Assembly (NCBI GenBank): GCA_030152305.1
Contig: JASKOM010000008.1
Location: 32,506 to 96,505 of the forward strand
Direction: 5' to 3'
DNA from: Campylobacterota bacterium
GTDB lineage: Bacteria > Campylobacterota > Campylobacteria > Campylobacterales > Thiovulaceae
DNA length: 64,000 nucleotides
Shown here: positions 1 to 10,460 of the stretch, piece by piece
Position numbering within the stretch: the first letter of the stretch is position 1
Layout of the letters: each line of letters begins with the position of its first letter
Made by a program: the position numbers and the translations under genes
Notes under the pieces: model-generated
The model's input: only the letters and a program-made list of their open reading frames with translations
What the model was told of the DNA's origin: nothing
Database searches by the model: none

Positions 1-242
1 TGTTGATACGAAACATTTGCTGTTGAAAGCATAAATTCGATTTCACCGTCATTTGCATATGGATATAAAATTTCTTCGTCGTCTAATAAAATATCAACAA
101 CAGTTGCACCACCTCGAACTTGAGATGTGTAAGTTGCTGCTTTTACTCCGTAGCCACCAGCTTTAATTTTTGCTGCTCCAAAAATTTCACCTGCCAATAA
201 AACACCTTGACCACCAACACCTGTAAATCTAATTTGAATCAT
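1..242 (-). CDS. oorC: 2-oxoglutarate:acceptor oxidoreductase gamma subunit (partial, runs off left edge)
   Basis: Reverse-complement translation MIQIRFTGVGGQGVLLAGEIFGAAKIKAGGYGVKAATYTSQVRGGATVVDI; GVGGQGV motif; position after oorB. Confidence 0.85.
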   Translation of the reverse strand, partial: MIQIRFTGVGGQGVLLAGEIFGAAKIKAGGYGVKAATYTSQVRGGATVVDILLDDEEILYPYANDGEIEFMLSTANVSYQ

Positions 243-254
243 ATTTTTAATTCC

Positions 255-1088
255 TTATTTTAAATTTCGAACAAGTGTATGTTTTTGAGCTGCTTCGATA
301 ACTTTATCATAAGCATCGCAATATTCAACTTGTGTTGTATCGTGATGAAGAATTCCTGTTGGGAATTTGCCTTGTCGCTCTTCAGCTGTCATTTTGTCAA
401 ATTTAGTTTTAGAAACAGTGATTTCATCGATCCAATTTAAATTTTCCATTGCTGAAGCCATTTTATTTTTTCTACCTAAATTAACATGACAATTCGAGAA
501 AATATCAAAAAACGAGAAACCTCTATGTTTAAAGCCTTCGACAAATACTTTTTCTAATTTTTTAGGATCAAGAACAGTTTCTCGAGCTACGAAAGTTGCA
601 CCAGCGGCTTTGCCTAATTCACAAGCATCAAAAGTCGGATCGATATTATCATATTGAGTCGTAACTGTCCACATTCCTTTTGGAGTTGTTGGTGAAACTT
701 GCGAATTTGTTAAACCATAAATAAAATTATTAATAATAATAAAATTTAGGTCTATATTTCGTCTTGCTCCATGAATCGTATGATTTCCACCGATTGCGAG
801 AGCATCGCCATCACCAGCAACAACGATAACATGTTTATCAGGATGAGCTAATTTAATACCAGTTGCATAAGCAATAGTTCGTCCGTGAGTTGTATGAACA
901 GTATTTGCATTAATATAAGACGAAAATCTGCCTGAACAACCAATACCAGAAACAACGGCAACATCATTCATGTTCCATTCAAGTTTTTCAATTGCTCGAA
1001 GAACTGCTTTCATGATAATTCCATCGCCACAACCCCAACACCATAAAGTCGTTGTAGTTCTTAAATATTTTTCATAATCAAAAGCCAT
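255..1088 (-). CDS. oorB: 2-oxoglutarate:acceptor oxidoreductase beta subunit (TPP-binding)
   Basis: TLWCWGCGDGIIMKA, VVAGDGDALAIGGNHTIHGARRNIDL typical of the KorB/OorB family. Confidence 0.92.
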   Translation of the reverse strand: MAFDYEKYLRTTTTLWCWGCGDGIIMKAVLRAIEKLEWNMNDVAVVSGIGCSGRFSSYINANTVHTTHGRTIAYATGIKLAHPDKHVIVVAGDGDALAIGGNHTIHGARRNIDLNFIIINNFIYGLTNSQVSPTTPKGMWTVTTQYDNIDPTFDACELGKAAGATFVARETVLDPKKLEKVFVEGFKHRGFSFFDIFSNCHVNLGRKNKMASAMENLNWIDEITVSKTKFDKMTAEERQGKFPTGILHHDTTQVEYCDAYDKVIEAAQKHTLVRNLK

Positions 1089-1089
1089 C

Positions 1090-2220
1090 TTAGAATGCCC
1101 CTTTCACTTTTTCGATAATTTCAGCTGGTGAAATTGGTCGTCCATTTGCTTTAAACAAAGTTACGAAATCTCGTTTCATAACTCGTTCAATTTCTTGCGA
1201 ATATTGACCCATATTTAATTCTGTTACTAAAATTTTATTAAATTTTTTACCGATTTCAGCTAGTTTTGTAGCTGGACTTGGCCATAAAGTAATTGGTCTG
1301 AACATACCGATTTTGCGACCTTCTTTTCGTAATCGATTAACGGCATCACGAGCTGATCGCGATAAAGAACCATAAGCGATAATTACCTCATCGGCATCAT
1401 CTAATTTATATTCTTCGAAACTATCGATTTCATCTTGATGAGCATCAACTTTATTTAAAAGTCGTTCGATTAATAATTGACAAGCAACAGCATCTTCAGT
1501 TGGGAAACCAATTGGATTATGATGAAGACCAGTAATATGATATTTATAGCCTTTAAACATTGGATTTAAAACGGCTGGTTGATCTTGTGGAACATCATAA
1601 GGTCGATAATCTTTAGGTTCGCCTGTAAAAACTTTTCGATCTATTATATTTTTTTGAACTTCTTCTAAATCAGGTAAAACAGCTTTTCCGTGCATATGAC
1701 CTAATGTTTCATCTAATAAAACGAAAACAGGTTGCATAAATCGTTCAGCTAAATTAAAAGCTCTAACTGTTTCAGTGTAACTTTCTTCTAATGAACCTGG
1801 GCAAACAGCAATAGTTCGAACATCGCCGTGAGTTGGATTTTTAACTTGAAGAACATCACCTTGTTGAACACGAGTAGGAAGACCTGTTGAAGGACCACCT
1901 CGCATAACATCAACGATAACAAGAGGAACTTCTGACATTTGAGCAAGACCAATTTGTTCAGCTTTTAACGAAATGCCTGGTCCTGAAGTTGCAGTCATAG
2001 ATTTTACACCACTCATAGATGCACCTAATGCAACTGAAATACCTGCGATTTCATCTTCCATTTGAATAAATTTGCCACCAACTTCAGGTAAAAGTTCGCT
2101 CATATCATGAGCTACTTCACTACTTGGAGTAATTGGATAACCACCAAAAAACTTGCAACCTGCATCAATTGCTGCATGTGCTGCAAGACTATTGCCACTT
2201 GAAATAACTTCTCTAGCCAT
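1090..2220 (-). CDS. oorA: 2-oxoglutarate:acceptor oxidoreductase alpha subunit
   Basis: GCKFFGGYPITPSSEVAHDMS, TATSGPGISLKAEQIGLA typical of KorA/OorA. Confidence 0.92.
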   Translation of the reverse strand: MAREVISSGNSLAAHAAIDAGCKFFGGYPITPSSEVAHDMSELLPEVGGKFIQMEDEIAGISVALGASMSGVKSMTATSGPGISLKAEQIGLAQMSEVPLVIVDVMRGGPSTGLPTRVQQGDVLQVKNPTHGDVRTIAVCPGSLEESYTETVRAFNLAERFMQPVFVLLDETLGHMHGKAVLPDLEEVQKNIIDRKVFTGEPKDYRPYDVPQDQPAVLNPMFKGYKYHITGLHHNPIGFPTEDAVACQLLIERLLNKVDAHQDEIDSFEEYKLDDADEVIIAYGSLSRSARDAVNRLRKEGRKIGMFRPITLWPSPATKLAEIGKKFNKILVTELNMGQYSQEIERVMKRDFVTLFKANGRPISPAEIIEKVKGAF

Positions 2221-2228
2221 GTTTTCTC

Positions 2229-2546
2229 CTAATTACCTAAATACATATAATTATTAGCTTTAATTTTTTCTTGTCTAGCTTTTGCATCATCATTTAATTT
2301 AGCAAATTTAAATTCGCTTTTATCAGCTACATAAATAGCGAAATCTGGACAATGTAATTCACAATCGGAACAGCCAATACATGAATCAGGATAATCAACT
2401 TGAACCATTGCTCCAAGTGTAGATGTTTTATCATAATGCATACTTAAAACACCAGCTGGGCATACTGAAACACAAACATCACAAGCTTTGCATTTTGTAT
2501 GATCAACCCAAACAGGAGTATTTTCTGGAGCTTTTTTTAATGCCAT
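2229..2546 (-). CDS. oorD: 2-oxoglutarate:acceptor oxidoreductase delta subunit, 2x[4Fe-4S] ferredoxin-like
   Basis: CKACDVCVSVCP and CIGCSDCELHCP motifs; operon context. Confidence 0.9.
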   Translation of the reverse strand: MALKKAPENTPVWVDHTKCKACDVCVSVCPAGVLSMHYDKTSTLGAMVQVDYPDSCIGCSDCELHCPDFAIYVADKSEFKFAKLNDDAKARQEKIKANNYMYLGN

Positions 2547-2734
2547 TTGTTTCCCCTCGAAGATTCTGTTTATATTATTAATATATATATTTGTGAATAA
2601 TACAAATATATGCTTAATTCATTTCAGTAGAATATCAAAGTTAAAATAAATTTTCTAAACATTTGAGAAAATATAGTTTTGTGTGTTACTATAAGATACA
2701 TAGGTTGTTATTTTTTAGCAAAAACGATTATAAA

Positions 2735-3793
2735 TTATATTCGTTCGAAATTTATTCTTGGATCAATTATTTTATATAAAATATCTCCTAATAAATTTGC
2801 AATTAAGCCAATTAAAGTAAATATATATAATATGCCAAATATTAATGGATAATCTCTATTTAAAATTGCTTCGTAACCTAATAAACCTAATCCATCCAAT
2901 GAAAAAATTATTTCTATTAAAATCGATCCTCCTAAAACAGTGGCTATTAATGTCGTTGGAATTCCAGATATAACAATTAACATGCTATTTCTAAAAACAT
3001 GACCCCATAAAACAGAATTTTCATTTAAGCCTTTTGCTCTTGCAGTAATTACATAGCCTTTATTAAGTTCGTCAATAAAAGAATTTTTTGTCAAAAGTGT
3101 TAAAGTTGCCAATGAGCCTAACGACAAAGAAATAGTTGGTAAAAATATATGCCATAAAATATCTAAGAATTTATCAAAGTTATTCATAAGTTCAAAATTA
3201 TCAGAATACAAACCTCGCATTGGAAAGATTTGCAAAAAAGAACTTGAAGCGAAAAATATCAATAAAGCAATAGCTAATAAAAATGGTGGAATTGCAGTTA
3301 TTATTCCCAAAACAAAAGTTGAGTAATTATCAAGTTTAGAACTATTATTTTTTGCTTTCCAAATTCCAAGAGGAACAGCTATAAAATATATAAACAAAAT
3401 CGATAAAAGTCCAATTGATAACGAAACATTTATTTTTTCTAAAATTAATTCAGATATAGGCTTTCGTAAAATTAAACTTTCTCCAAAATTAAAACTTAAA
3501 TAATTTAATAACATATTTACATATCGTTCTTCGATTGGTTTATCAAAACCAAAACTTTTTTCTAGTTCTTTTCGAATATTTTCATCGATCGAACTTGTAT
3601 TTTTATTATTTATTAATTCATGTTTGCTAGAAGCGACAGAATCTAAACCCGATGAGGTTTCACCTGATAATTTTGCAATAATATTTTCGATTGGACCACC
3701 AGGAGAAAGTTGAACAATAAAAAAATTAATTGAAATAATTGCGATTAATGTTGGAATAACTAATCCAAATCGTTTTAATATATATATAGTCAT
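2735..3793 (-). CDS. ABC transporter permease, oligopeptide/microcin C type (YejB-like)
   Basis: MTIYILKRFGLVIPTLIAIISINFFIVQLSPGGPIENIIA; C-terminal DPP-permease signature. Confidence 0.8.
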   Translation of the reverse strand: MTIYILKRFGLVIPTLIAIISINFFIVQLSPGGPIENIIAKLSGETSSGLDSVASSKHELINNKNTSSIDENIRKELEKSFGFDKPIEERYVNMLLNYLSFNFGESLILRKPISELILEKINVSLSIGLLSILFIYFIAVPLGIWKAKNNSSKLDNYSTFVLGIITAIPPFLLAIALLIFFASSSFLQIFPMRGLYSDNFELMNNFDKFLDILWHIFLPTISLSLGSLATLTLLTKNSFIDELNKGYVITARAKGLNENSVLWGHVFRNSMLIVISGIPTTLIATVLGGSILIEIIFSLDGLGLLGYEAILNRDYPLIFGILYIFTLIGLIANLLGDILYKIIDPRINFERI

Positions 3794-3963
3794 AGATATT
3801 TATATAATTCCTAAGTATTTAATTTAAATGTATTTTAATAAATGCTTACTGAAAGTTGTATAAACAAAATATTTATTATTCAAACATTAAGTATCTTCGC
3901 TAAATATATGTTATAAGAAAAAAATATTATAATTTTGCTTAATTTTTTTTTAAAGGAGTCTCT

Positions 3964-5154
3964 TTGGAGGCATCGCAGATCGTCTATATTATAGACACTT
4001 TGTTTATTATTTTTTCAGCAACACTCATTATTTTAATGGCTCCAGGTTTCGCAATGCTCGAAGCTGGGCTAGTTAGAACAAAAAATGTTACTTCAGTTCT
4101 CACTGGCAATGTTTTATTATATGCTGTTACTTCAATGGTGTTTTTGCTTTGGGGCTATAATTTTATGTTTTCAAACGGCGGTTTATTCTTAAACGGAGTT
4201 GAAAACAGTTCAGGATATAGTTTATATGCCGTATTATTTTTTCAAATGGCTTTTGTCAGCAAAACAGTTTCGATTATCAGTGGTGGAGTTTCAGAACGAA
4301 TTAGAATCGTTCCATTTATGATTTTTGCTATTTTTATGTCTGGATTAATTTATCCAATGATTGGACACTGGACTTGGGGCGGTGGATTTTTAAAAGATCT
4401 TCACGATTTAGCAGGTTCAACAGTTATTCATTCTGTTGGCGGTTGGGCTTTATTGGCAATAGTTTTAATTCTCGGAGCGAGAAAGGGTCGTTATGCAAAA
4501 AATGGAGCAGTTCGAGTTATTCCAGCTTCGAATATTCCATTGGTAACTCTTGGCGGTTTATTATTATGGATCGGTTGGTTTGGTTTTAACGGCGGATCTG
4601 TTTTATCGATTGGAAGTATCGAAAAAGCTGATTTAGTCGCAAAAGTTATAATTAATACAAATACAGCAGGTTTATCTGGAGCAATAATAACAGCGATTGC
4701 CGTATATTTAAAATATAAAAAATTAGATATCACGATGATTTTAAACGGTGCATTAGGCGGTCTTGTTGCAATTACAGCTGGAGCTGATGTCGTCGGATTA
4801 TGGGAACCAATCGCTATTGGTGCAATCGGTGGAATTCTCGTTGTTATCGCTGTTCCATTATTTGATAGATTCAAAATAGATGATCCAGTTGGAGCTTTAT
4901 CAGTTCATCTTGTAAATGGAATTTGGGGAACTTTAGCCGTAGCTATTTTTGCAGATTTTAGCTTTTTAACTCAATTAAAAGCCGTTGCAATTATTGGTCT
5001 TGCAACTTTTTCGATTACATTTATAATTATTTATATATTAAATAAATTAATTGGTTTAAGAGCAAGTGAAGAAGCTGAATATGATGGACTTGATATTTCA
5101 GAAACTGGTGTTGAAAGTTATCCAGAATTTAATAAATCAAAATTAGGTATTTAA
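3964..5154 (+). CDS. amt: Ammonium transporter
   Basis: LMAPGFAMLEAGLVRTKN, GGWALLAIVLILGARKGRY, multiple TM helices; TTG start after AAAGGAG. Confidence 0.92.
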   Translation: MEASQIVYIIDTLFIIFSATLIILMAPGFAMLEAGLVRTKNVTSVLTGNVLLYAVTSMVFLLWGYNFMFSNGGLFLNGVENSSGYSLYAVLFFQMAFVSKTVSIISGGVSERIRIVPFMIFAIFMSGLIYPMIGHWTWGGGFLKDLHDLAGSTVIHSVGGWALLAIVLILGARKGRYAKNGAVRVIPASNIPLVTLGGLLLWIGWFGFNGGSVLSIGSIEKADLVAKVIINTNTAGLSGAIITAIAVYLKYKKLDITMILNGALGGLVAITAGADVVGLWEPIAIGAIGGILVVIAVPLFDRFKIDDPVGALSVHLVNGIWGTLAVAIFADFSFLTQLKAVAIIGLATFSITFIIIYILNKLIGLRASEEAEYDGLDISETGVESYPEFNKSKLGI

Positions 5155-5167
5155 CCTTTTTGTATAA

Positions 5168-5190
5168 TCCCCTAGCTTTTGCTATGGGGA
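5168..5190. terminator. Hairpin terminator between convergent amt and nusA
   Basis: TCCCCTAGC-TTTT-GCTATGGGGA followed by a T-run. Confidence 0.6.
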
Positions 5191-5232
5191 ATATGTCAAT
5201 GTTTTTTTAACAAATTTATCAAAAACTAATAA

Positions 5233-6381
5233 TTATTTAAATAAATTTCCTAAAACTTCGTGAACCGAACTTTTTCGTTCTGTTTCAGTTTTTTGTTCTT
5301 CATTTTGATCAATTAATCTAATATCATAACCTGTAAGCATTTTTGCAAGTTTTAAATTCATTCCACCTTTACCAATTGCTTTGCCTCTTTCAACTGGTTG
5401 AAGAGTAACATATGCAACTTGAATAGTTTCATTTTGCTCATCTTTTTCTTCAACTAACTTAACAGAATCAATAGTCGCAGGAGATAAACTATTTTTAATA
5501 TATATATCTGGTGCTGAATTATAAGTAATACAATCGATAATTTCATGATTTAGTTCGGCTGAAATCGAATTAATTCTAATACCTTTAGCACCAATTACTG
5601 CTGAAACTGGATCTATTTTTGGATTATTACTACTAACAGAAACTTTAGCTTTTTTGCCTGGAATTCTTGCTATATTATGAACTACAACTGCTCCATCTTT
5701 TATTTCAGGAATTGCTAATTGCAATAAGTTTTCTAGAAATTTTGGACTTGTTCGCGAAAGTTCAATAGTTATCGAGCCTTTATCATCTTTCTCAATTAAA
5801 ACATATTTAATAATAGCTGAAATCCAATCGCCTACTCTATAAAATTCATCACCTATTTTATCTCTTTGACGAATTACGGCTTTAATATGTTCATCATTTA
5901 TATCTAAAATGGTTGAACCATCTTCATGTAAATGAACAACTTTTGCTGTAATTTTTTCACCAATTTTACTTTTATAATAAAAATATAATGATTGTCCTTT
6001 TATTTCTTTTATAGCTCTATCGATATTCGTAGATAATAATTCTGAACCATTTCTTCCAAAAGCACTTAAATCATATTTAAACTCTATTTTTTCACCTATT
6101 CTTAAATCTCGTCGTTTGCTTTTTTCAATCGCATTTTTTAAATAAATAAATCCTTCAGCAGGTTGTCTTGAAGAATCATGAACTATTTCAAAAACTTCAT
6201 ATACAGCTGGTTGTTTTGATATTAAATCAACTTCAAATCTTCCTCTAACTATTGTTGAAGGTGGATGTAAAATTTTTTTCGCTGTTTGAATTACTGCCAT
6301 TCTTATAGCTTTTTCAACTCTTTCTCTTTCGAGATTATTTTCTTTAGAAAGAGCATTAATTATACTGTTTAAATCTTCCAT
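5233..6381 (-). CDS. nusA: Transcription termination/antitermination factor NusA
   Basis: S1/KH architecture; DPVSAVIGAKGIRINSISAELNHEIIDCI; GKGGMNLKLAKMLTGYDI. Confidence 0.93.
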   Translation of the reverse strand: MEDLNSIINALSKENNLERERVEKAIRMAVIQTAKKILHPPSTIVRGRFEVDLISKQPAVYEVFEIVHDSSRQPAEGFIYLKNAIEKSKRRDLRIGEKIEFKYDLSAFGRNGSELLSTNIDRAIKEIKGQSLYFYYKSKIGEKITAKVVHLHEDGSTILDINDEHIKAVIRQRDKIGDEFYRVGDWISAIIKYVLIEKDDKGSITIELSRTSPKFLENLLQLAIPEIKDGAVVVHNIARIPGKKAKVSVSSNNPKIDPVSAVIGAKGIRINSISAELNHEIIDCITYNSAPDIYIKNSLSPATIDSVKLVEEKDEQNETIQVAYVTLQPVERGKAIGKGGMNLKLAKMLTGYDIRLIDQNEEQKTETERKSSVHEVLGNLFK

Positions 6382-6420
6382 ATACTAAACCAATCCATTT
6401 TTCTTAATCATTATTAACTG

Positions 6421-6475
6421 CGAGTTTGCACTCGGGGAGATCTCCCAAAGCTTTCAACACAATGTTAAAAGCAAC
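6421..6475 (-). repeat. Copy A of repeated three-hairpin element, upstream of nusA
   Basis: Minus strand GTTGCTTTTAACATTGTGTTGAAAGCTTTGGGAGATCTCCCCGAGTGCAAACTCG; matches copy B at 45499-45562. Confidence 0.65.
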
Positions 6476-6759
6476 AAATATTTCTCTATTTAATTAACAG
6501 ATCACTTTTGCTTATTCCTGCTTCAGATACAAAAATAATTCTTTTACTTTATCTTTAAAGTTATTTACAACTTAAATACTATGTATATATACTTTTCTTA
6601 GAATTTATTAATGAACTACTGCATGTTTGCTATTTATCTACTAGCATTAAAAACAGGATAATGGAAAATTATATCACAACGGCTGTTATTTTTTGTTAAA
6701 CGATAGTATCTTTTATGTTATTTATCAAATTATTTATTTCTGTGTTTGATTCTAATTTT

Positions 6760-7134
6760 TTAATCTCTAAGCCGACTAAGAATTAATCTTTTTGTTACCA
6801 ATAATTTTTGAATTAAATCTTTTAATTGATGTCCGCCTTTTGGATATGTTTCTATTAATTCTCGATAATTTATTATTCTTTCATCTATTAATTTAGATAA
6901 TTTTTCAGCAAACAATGAGATATTAGCTATTCTTTTTGATTCTGCTAATATATCTGCGATTAATAATTCTCTATTTTTCATTGAAAGCGAATTCAATCCA
7001 ATTTCTTTACCTATTTTTAATAATTCAGCTGATGAAATATATAAACCTGAAAAAAAAGTATTTAATAAATGTCCTTCTATTCCGCCATATATCGAAACTA
7101 TTTCATCTTGTTCTTTTTTATTATATTTTTTCAT
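6760..7134 (-). CDS. Conserved hypothetical protein, 124 aa
   Basis: Intact ORF upstream of nusA and downstream of dprA on the same strand. Confidence 0.6.
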   Translation of the reverse strand: MKKYNKKEQDEIVSIYGGIEGHLLNTFFSGLYISSAELLKIGKEIGLNSLSMKNRELLIADILAESKRIANISLFAEKLSKLIDERIINYRELIETYPKGGHQLKDLIQKLLVTKRLILSRLRD

Positions 7135-7158
7135 GATTAATAAAACTCCTATATTTAA

Positions 7159-7989
7159 TTAAATAATTACTTTTACGATTCCATTTGAAATTTCTATTTC
7201 TCCGAATAATTCTCTTTCAAATAGCTTATCTCCAAATTTTCTAAATGCTTCTTCGTATGTTGGATTTTTCGAACAATATTTTAAGACCTCATCGTTATAT
7301 TTTGCTTCATGACTATTATTTTTATCTGTTTCTGTTTTGTCTTTATAATTAATACCAACACCTAAAAGCATTTTAATGTTAGAAACAAAGTCATGTATAT
7401 CAACAATTAATTTTGCATGTCCTGAAGTTAAATATTGAGTTGTTGCCATTGATTCACCAAGTCGATGAGGTATAACATAAATAGGTTTTCCCATTTCTTT
7501 GGCAAGTCTCATTGTTTGAGAAGTTCCACTATCTAAATCAGCTTCAATTGCGATAACAACGGAACTCAAACCAACCATTAATCGATTTCGTCCAATAAAT
7601 TTCATTGGATGAGCAGGAACATTTTTTTCATATTCAGATAATAATAAACCGTTGTTGGCAATATCGATAATATCTTTTTCGTTACCTTTTGGATAAATAT
7701 AATCGAGAGAATTTGCCATGACAGCTATTGTATTTGGAAGAGATGCACGATGAACAACGATATCAATGCCGAAAGCTCCGCCACTGATAACAGCAATTCC
7801 GTTTTGTGAAAGAACCGATGCTAAATTCTTTGCGATTTCTCTACTATATTGTAAAGGATTGCGACTGCCAACAATTGCGATTTTTGGCAAATTTAACAGT
7901 TCTGAATTACCAACAAAATAAAGTTCTTGAGGTGGTTTTGATATGTCCCTCAAAGAGTGAGGGATACTAGAAAGTCTTGAAATATTCAA
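7159..7989 (-). CDS. dprA: DNA processing protein DprA (natural transformation)
   Basis: IAIVGSRNPLQYSREIAKNLASVLSQNGIAVISGGAFGIDIVVHRAS Rossmann-like core; GRNRLMVGLSSVVIAIEA. Confidence 0.92.
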   Translation of the reverse strand: MNISRLSSIPHSLRDISKPPQELYFVGNSELLNLPKIAIVGSRNPLQYSREIAKNLASVLSQNGIAVISGGAFGIDIVVHRASLPNTIAVMANSLDYIYPKGNEKDIIDIANNGLLLSEYEKNVPAHPMKFIGRNRLMVGLSSVVIAIEADLDSGTSQTMRLAKEMGKPIYVIPHRLGESMATTQYLTSGHAKLIVDIHDFVSNIKMLLGVGINYKDKTETDKNNSHEAKYNDEVLKYCSKNPTYEEAFRKFGDKLFERELFGEIEISNGIVKVII

Positions 7990-7995
7990 GAATAA

Positions 7996-8205
7996 TTAAT
8001 TAAGATTAACTTCGATAACGACTAATTCTTCAGAACTATTTTGAACAACTGAAAAATTATGTTTTTTACAAAAAGTTTCATTCATTTCTTCAGCTAAAGC
8101 TTGAGCTTCTTTAATTGCATCTTCCATTGATTCGAAAGATTGAGACTCTTTTATGTTAGCTCGTTTTGCACAGCCACACATTTTTGCCATTTTTACAGTT
8201 ACCAT
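7996..8205 (-). CDS. Small hypothetical protein, 69 aa
   Basis: ORF immediately upstream of dprA; Cys motif CGCAKR. Confidence 0.55.
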   Translation of the reverse strand: MVTVKMAKMCGCAKRANIKESQSFESMEDAIKEAQALAEEMNETFCKKHNFSVVQNSSEELVVIEVNLN

Positions 8206-8315
8206 AATAAATATTCCTTTTAATTTAATTAAAAAATTATAGTGAAATTATAGACAAAGTTGTTAAAATTAAATGAAAATAACGAAATTAAAATTTAGAT
8301 TTAAGGTAATTAATT

Positions 8316-9743
8316 ATGAACTTAATAACAAAAGCAAAAATATTTTTCGGAAGTCGTGAAGTTGATCGAGAAAATATTCGAGAAGTAAAATCTCCGTATT
8401 CTTATCAAACTGTTTCGACTCATCCAATTTGCGATATAAACGATGTCGATGAAATTTTAAATATTGCTAAAAATAATTTAAAATTTGCCAGAGAACAAAA
8501 ATTATCTAAACGATGTGATTGGCTTCTTGATGTGGCTAATAAATTATTAATTAATCGTGAAGATTTTGCAAAAACGATAACCGATGAGGTCGGCAAACCA
8601 ATTTCTTTTTCTAGAATCGAAGTTGATCGTTGTATCGAAACTATAAAATTATCAGCTGAAACAATGCGAAATATGAACGGCGAAACGATAAATAGCGATG
8701 CAATGAATAGCGGAAAAAAGACTATTGCATTTTGGCGACGAGTTCCCGCTGGTGTAATTGTTGCGATAACTCCGTTTAATTTTCCGTTAAATTTAGTCGC
8801 TCATAAAATTGCTCCTGCTCTTATTAGCGGAAATTGTGTTGTTCTCAAACCAACTCCTGAAGCTCCGTTAATTGCTTATAAATTAGCAAAATTATTTATT
8901 GAATCTCCGTTTGCAACTCGAGATGCTCTTTCGTTGGTTTATGGCGATGCCGAAATCGGAAGTCGTCTTGTAACGAGTGATATTCCACGAGTTATTAGTT
9001 TTACTGGAAGTGTTCCAGTTGGAAATATTATTTCAAAAAGTGCTGGAATAAAAAAAGTGGCTCTCGAATTAGGCGGAAATTCTGGAACTTTTATCGATGA
9101 AACCGCCGATATCGAATATTCAGCAAAACGATGTTCAATTGGTGCTTTCACGAATGCTGGTCAAGTTTGCATTTCGCTTCAACGAATTTATGTTCATAAA
9201 AATATTTATAATAAATTTGCCGAGGCATTGGTTCGCGAAACAAATTTATTAAAAGTTGGAAATCCATATGAAAATGATACTTTTATGGGTCCATTAATTT
9301 CTGAAGAATCGGTAAATCGGGCTGTTCGTTGGTTGAATAGTGCGATTAGCGAAGGTGCAAAAGCTTTAACTCCGATTGATCAAAATGGCAAAATATTAAA
9401 ACCTGTTGTTATGGGCGATGTTCGAGATGATATGGCAATTGTTTGCGAAGAAGTTTTTGCTCCAATTGTTAGTTTAATCGCCGTTGATAATTTAGAAATG
9501 GCTATTAATAAATTAAATGATTCGCCTTACGGTTTGCAGTTTTCGATTTTTACGAATAATATAAAAAATATGCAAAAAGCTATCGACGAATTTGAATCAG
9601 GCGGGATTTTAATTAACGAAATTCCAACTGTAAGATTTGACATTCAGCCATACGGTGGAATAAAATTATCGGGAGTTGGTCGAGAAGGTCCAAGATTTGC
9701 AATAGAAGAATTTACTGAAATTCAGACAGTTGTAATTGCTTAA
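8316..9743 (+). CDS. Aldehyde dehydrogenase family protein
   Basis: VIVAITPFNFPLNLVAHKIAPAL, VALELGGNSGTFI, FTNAGQVCISLQRIYV. Confidence 0.9.
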   Translation: MNLITKAKIFFGSREVDRENIREVKSPYSYQTVSTHPICDINDVDEILNIAKNNLKFAREQKLSKRCDWLLDVANKLLINREDFAKTITDEVGKPISFSRIEVDRCIETIKLSAETMRNMNGETINSDAMNSGKKTIAFWRRVPAGVIVAITPFNFPLNLVAHKIAPALISGNCVVLKPTPEAPLIAYKLAKLFIESPFATRDALSLVYGDAEIGSRLVTSDIPRVISFTGSVPVGNIISKSAGIKKVALELGGNSGTFIDETADIEYSAKRCSIGAFTNAGQVCISLQRIYVHKNIYNKFAEALVRETNLLKVGNPYENDTFMGPLISEESVNRAVRWLNSAISEGAKALTPIDQNGKILKPVVMGDVRDDMAIVCEEVFAPIVSLIAVDNLEMAINKLNDSPYGLQFSIFTNNIKNMQKAIDEFESGGILINEIPTVRFDIQPYGGIKLSGVGREGPRFAIEEFTEIQTVVIA

Positions 9744-9842
9744 TTAAATTATATATTCAGATTTTTTATATAAAACCATGTGCTATAATTTAAACACTAT
9801 GAGATTTGCATCTTAAGTAAATTAATTTAATAAGGAAATTAA

Positions 9843-10457
9843 ATGGCTATAAATTTAACAAAAGGGCAAAAAATAAACCTTGCAAAAAGTAGCGGTGAAC
9901 TTTTTAAAGCTTTAAGTTTTGGACTAAATTGGGGATCAATCGAAAAAAAAGGTTGGTTTAGTAATTCAAAAGAAGCTGTTGATCTTGATGGCAGTTGTGC
10001 AATATTTAATAAAAATAAAGAACTTGTTGACATTGTATATTTTGGCAATTTAAAATCTAAAGATGGCTCTGTTAAACATAGTGGCGACGATTTAAAAGGA
10101 GATGAAAAAGGTGATGACGGTATCGATAACGAAACTATTTCGATTGTTCTTGAAACATTAAATCCTGCTGTTGATCAAATCGTTTTTATTTTAAATAGCT
10201 TTCGAGGTCATGATTTTTCGACAATTCCATTTGCAAGAATAAAAGTTCGCGATGGCATCGGAAATGGAACTTCTGTTATTGCTCAATACGACATAGCAAA
10301 AGATCCAAAATTTAACGGTTTTGTTTCGATGGTTATGGGCAAACTTTATCGCAATCACGAAATAAATAGTTGGGATTTTAAAGCCATTGGCGAACCAACG
10401 ACTGATCAAAAATTAATTGACACTGTTGCAACAGTTAAAAGTTTATATCTTTCGTAA
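9843..10457 (+). CDS. TerD-family stress/tellurium resistance protein
   Basis: INLTKGQKINLAK, DLDGSCAIFNKNKELVDIVYFGNLKSKDGSVKHSGDDLKGD; DNETISIVL. Confidence 0.88.
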   Translation: MAINLTKGQKINLAKSSGELFKALSFGLNWGSIEKKGWFSNSKEAVDLDGSCAIFNKNKELVDIVYFGNLKSKDGSVKHSGDDLKGDEKGDDGIDNETISIVLETLNPAVDQIVFILNSFRGHDFSTIPFARIKVRDGIGNGTSVIAQYDIAKDPKFNGFVSMVMGKLYRNHEINSWDFKAIGEPTTDQKLIDTVATVKSLYLS

Positions 10458-10460
10458 CAT

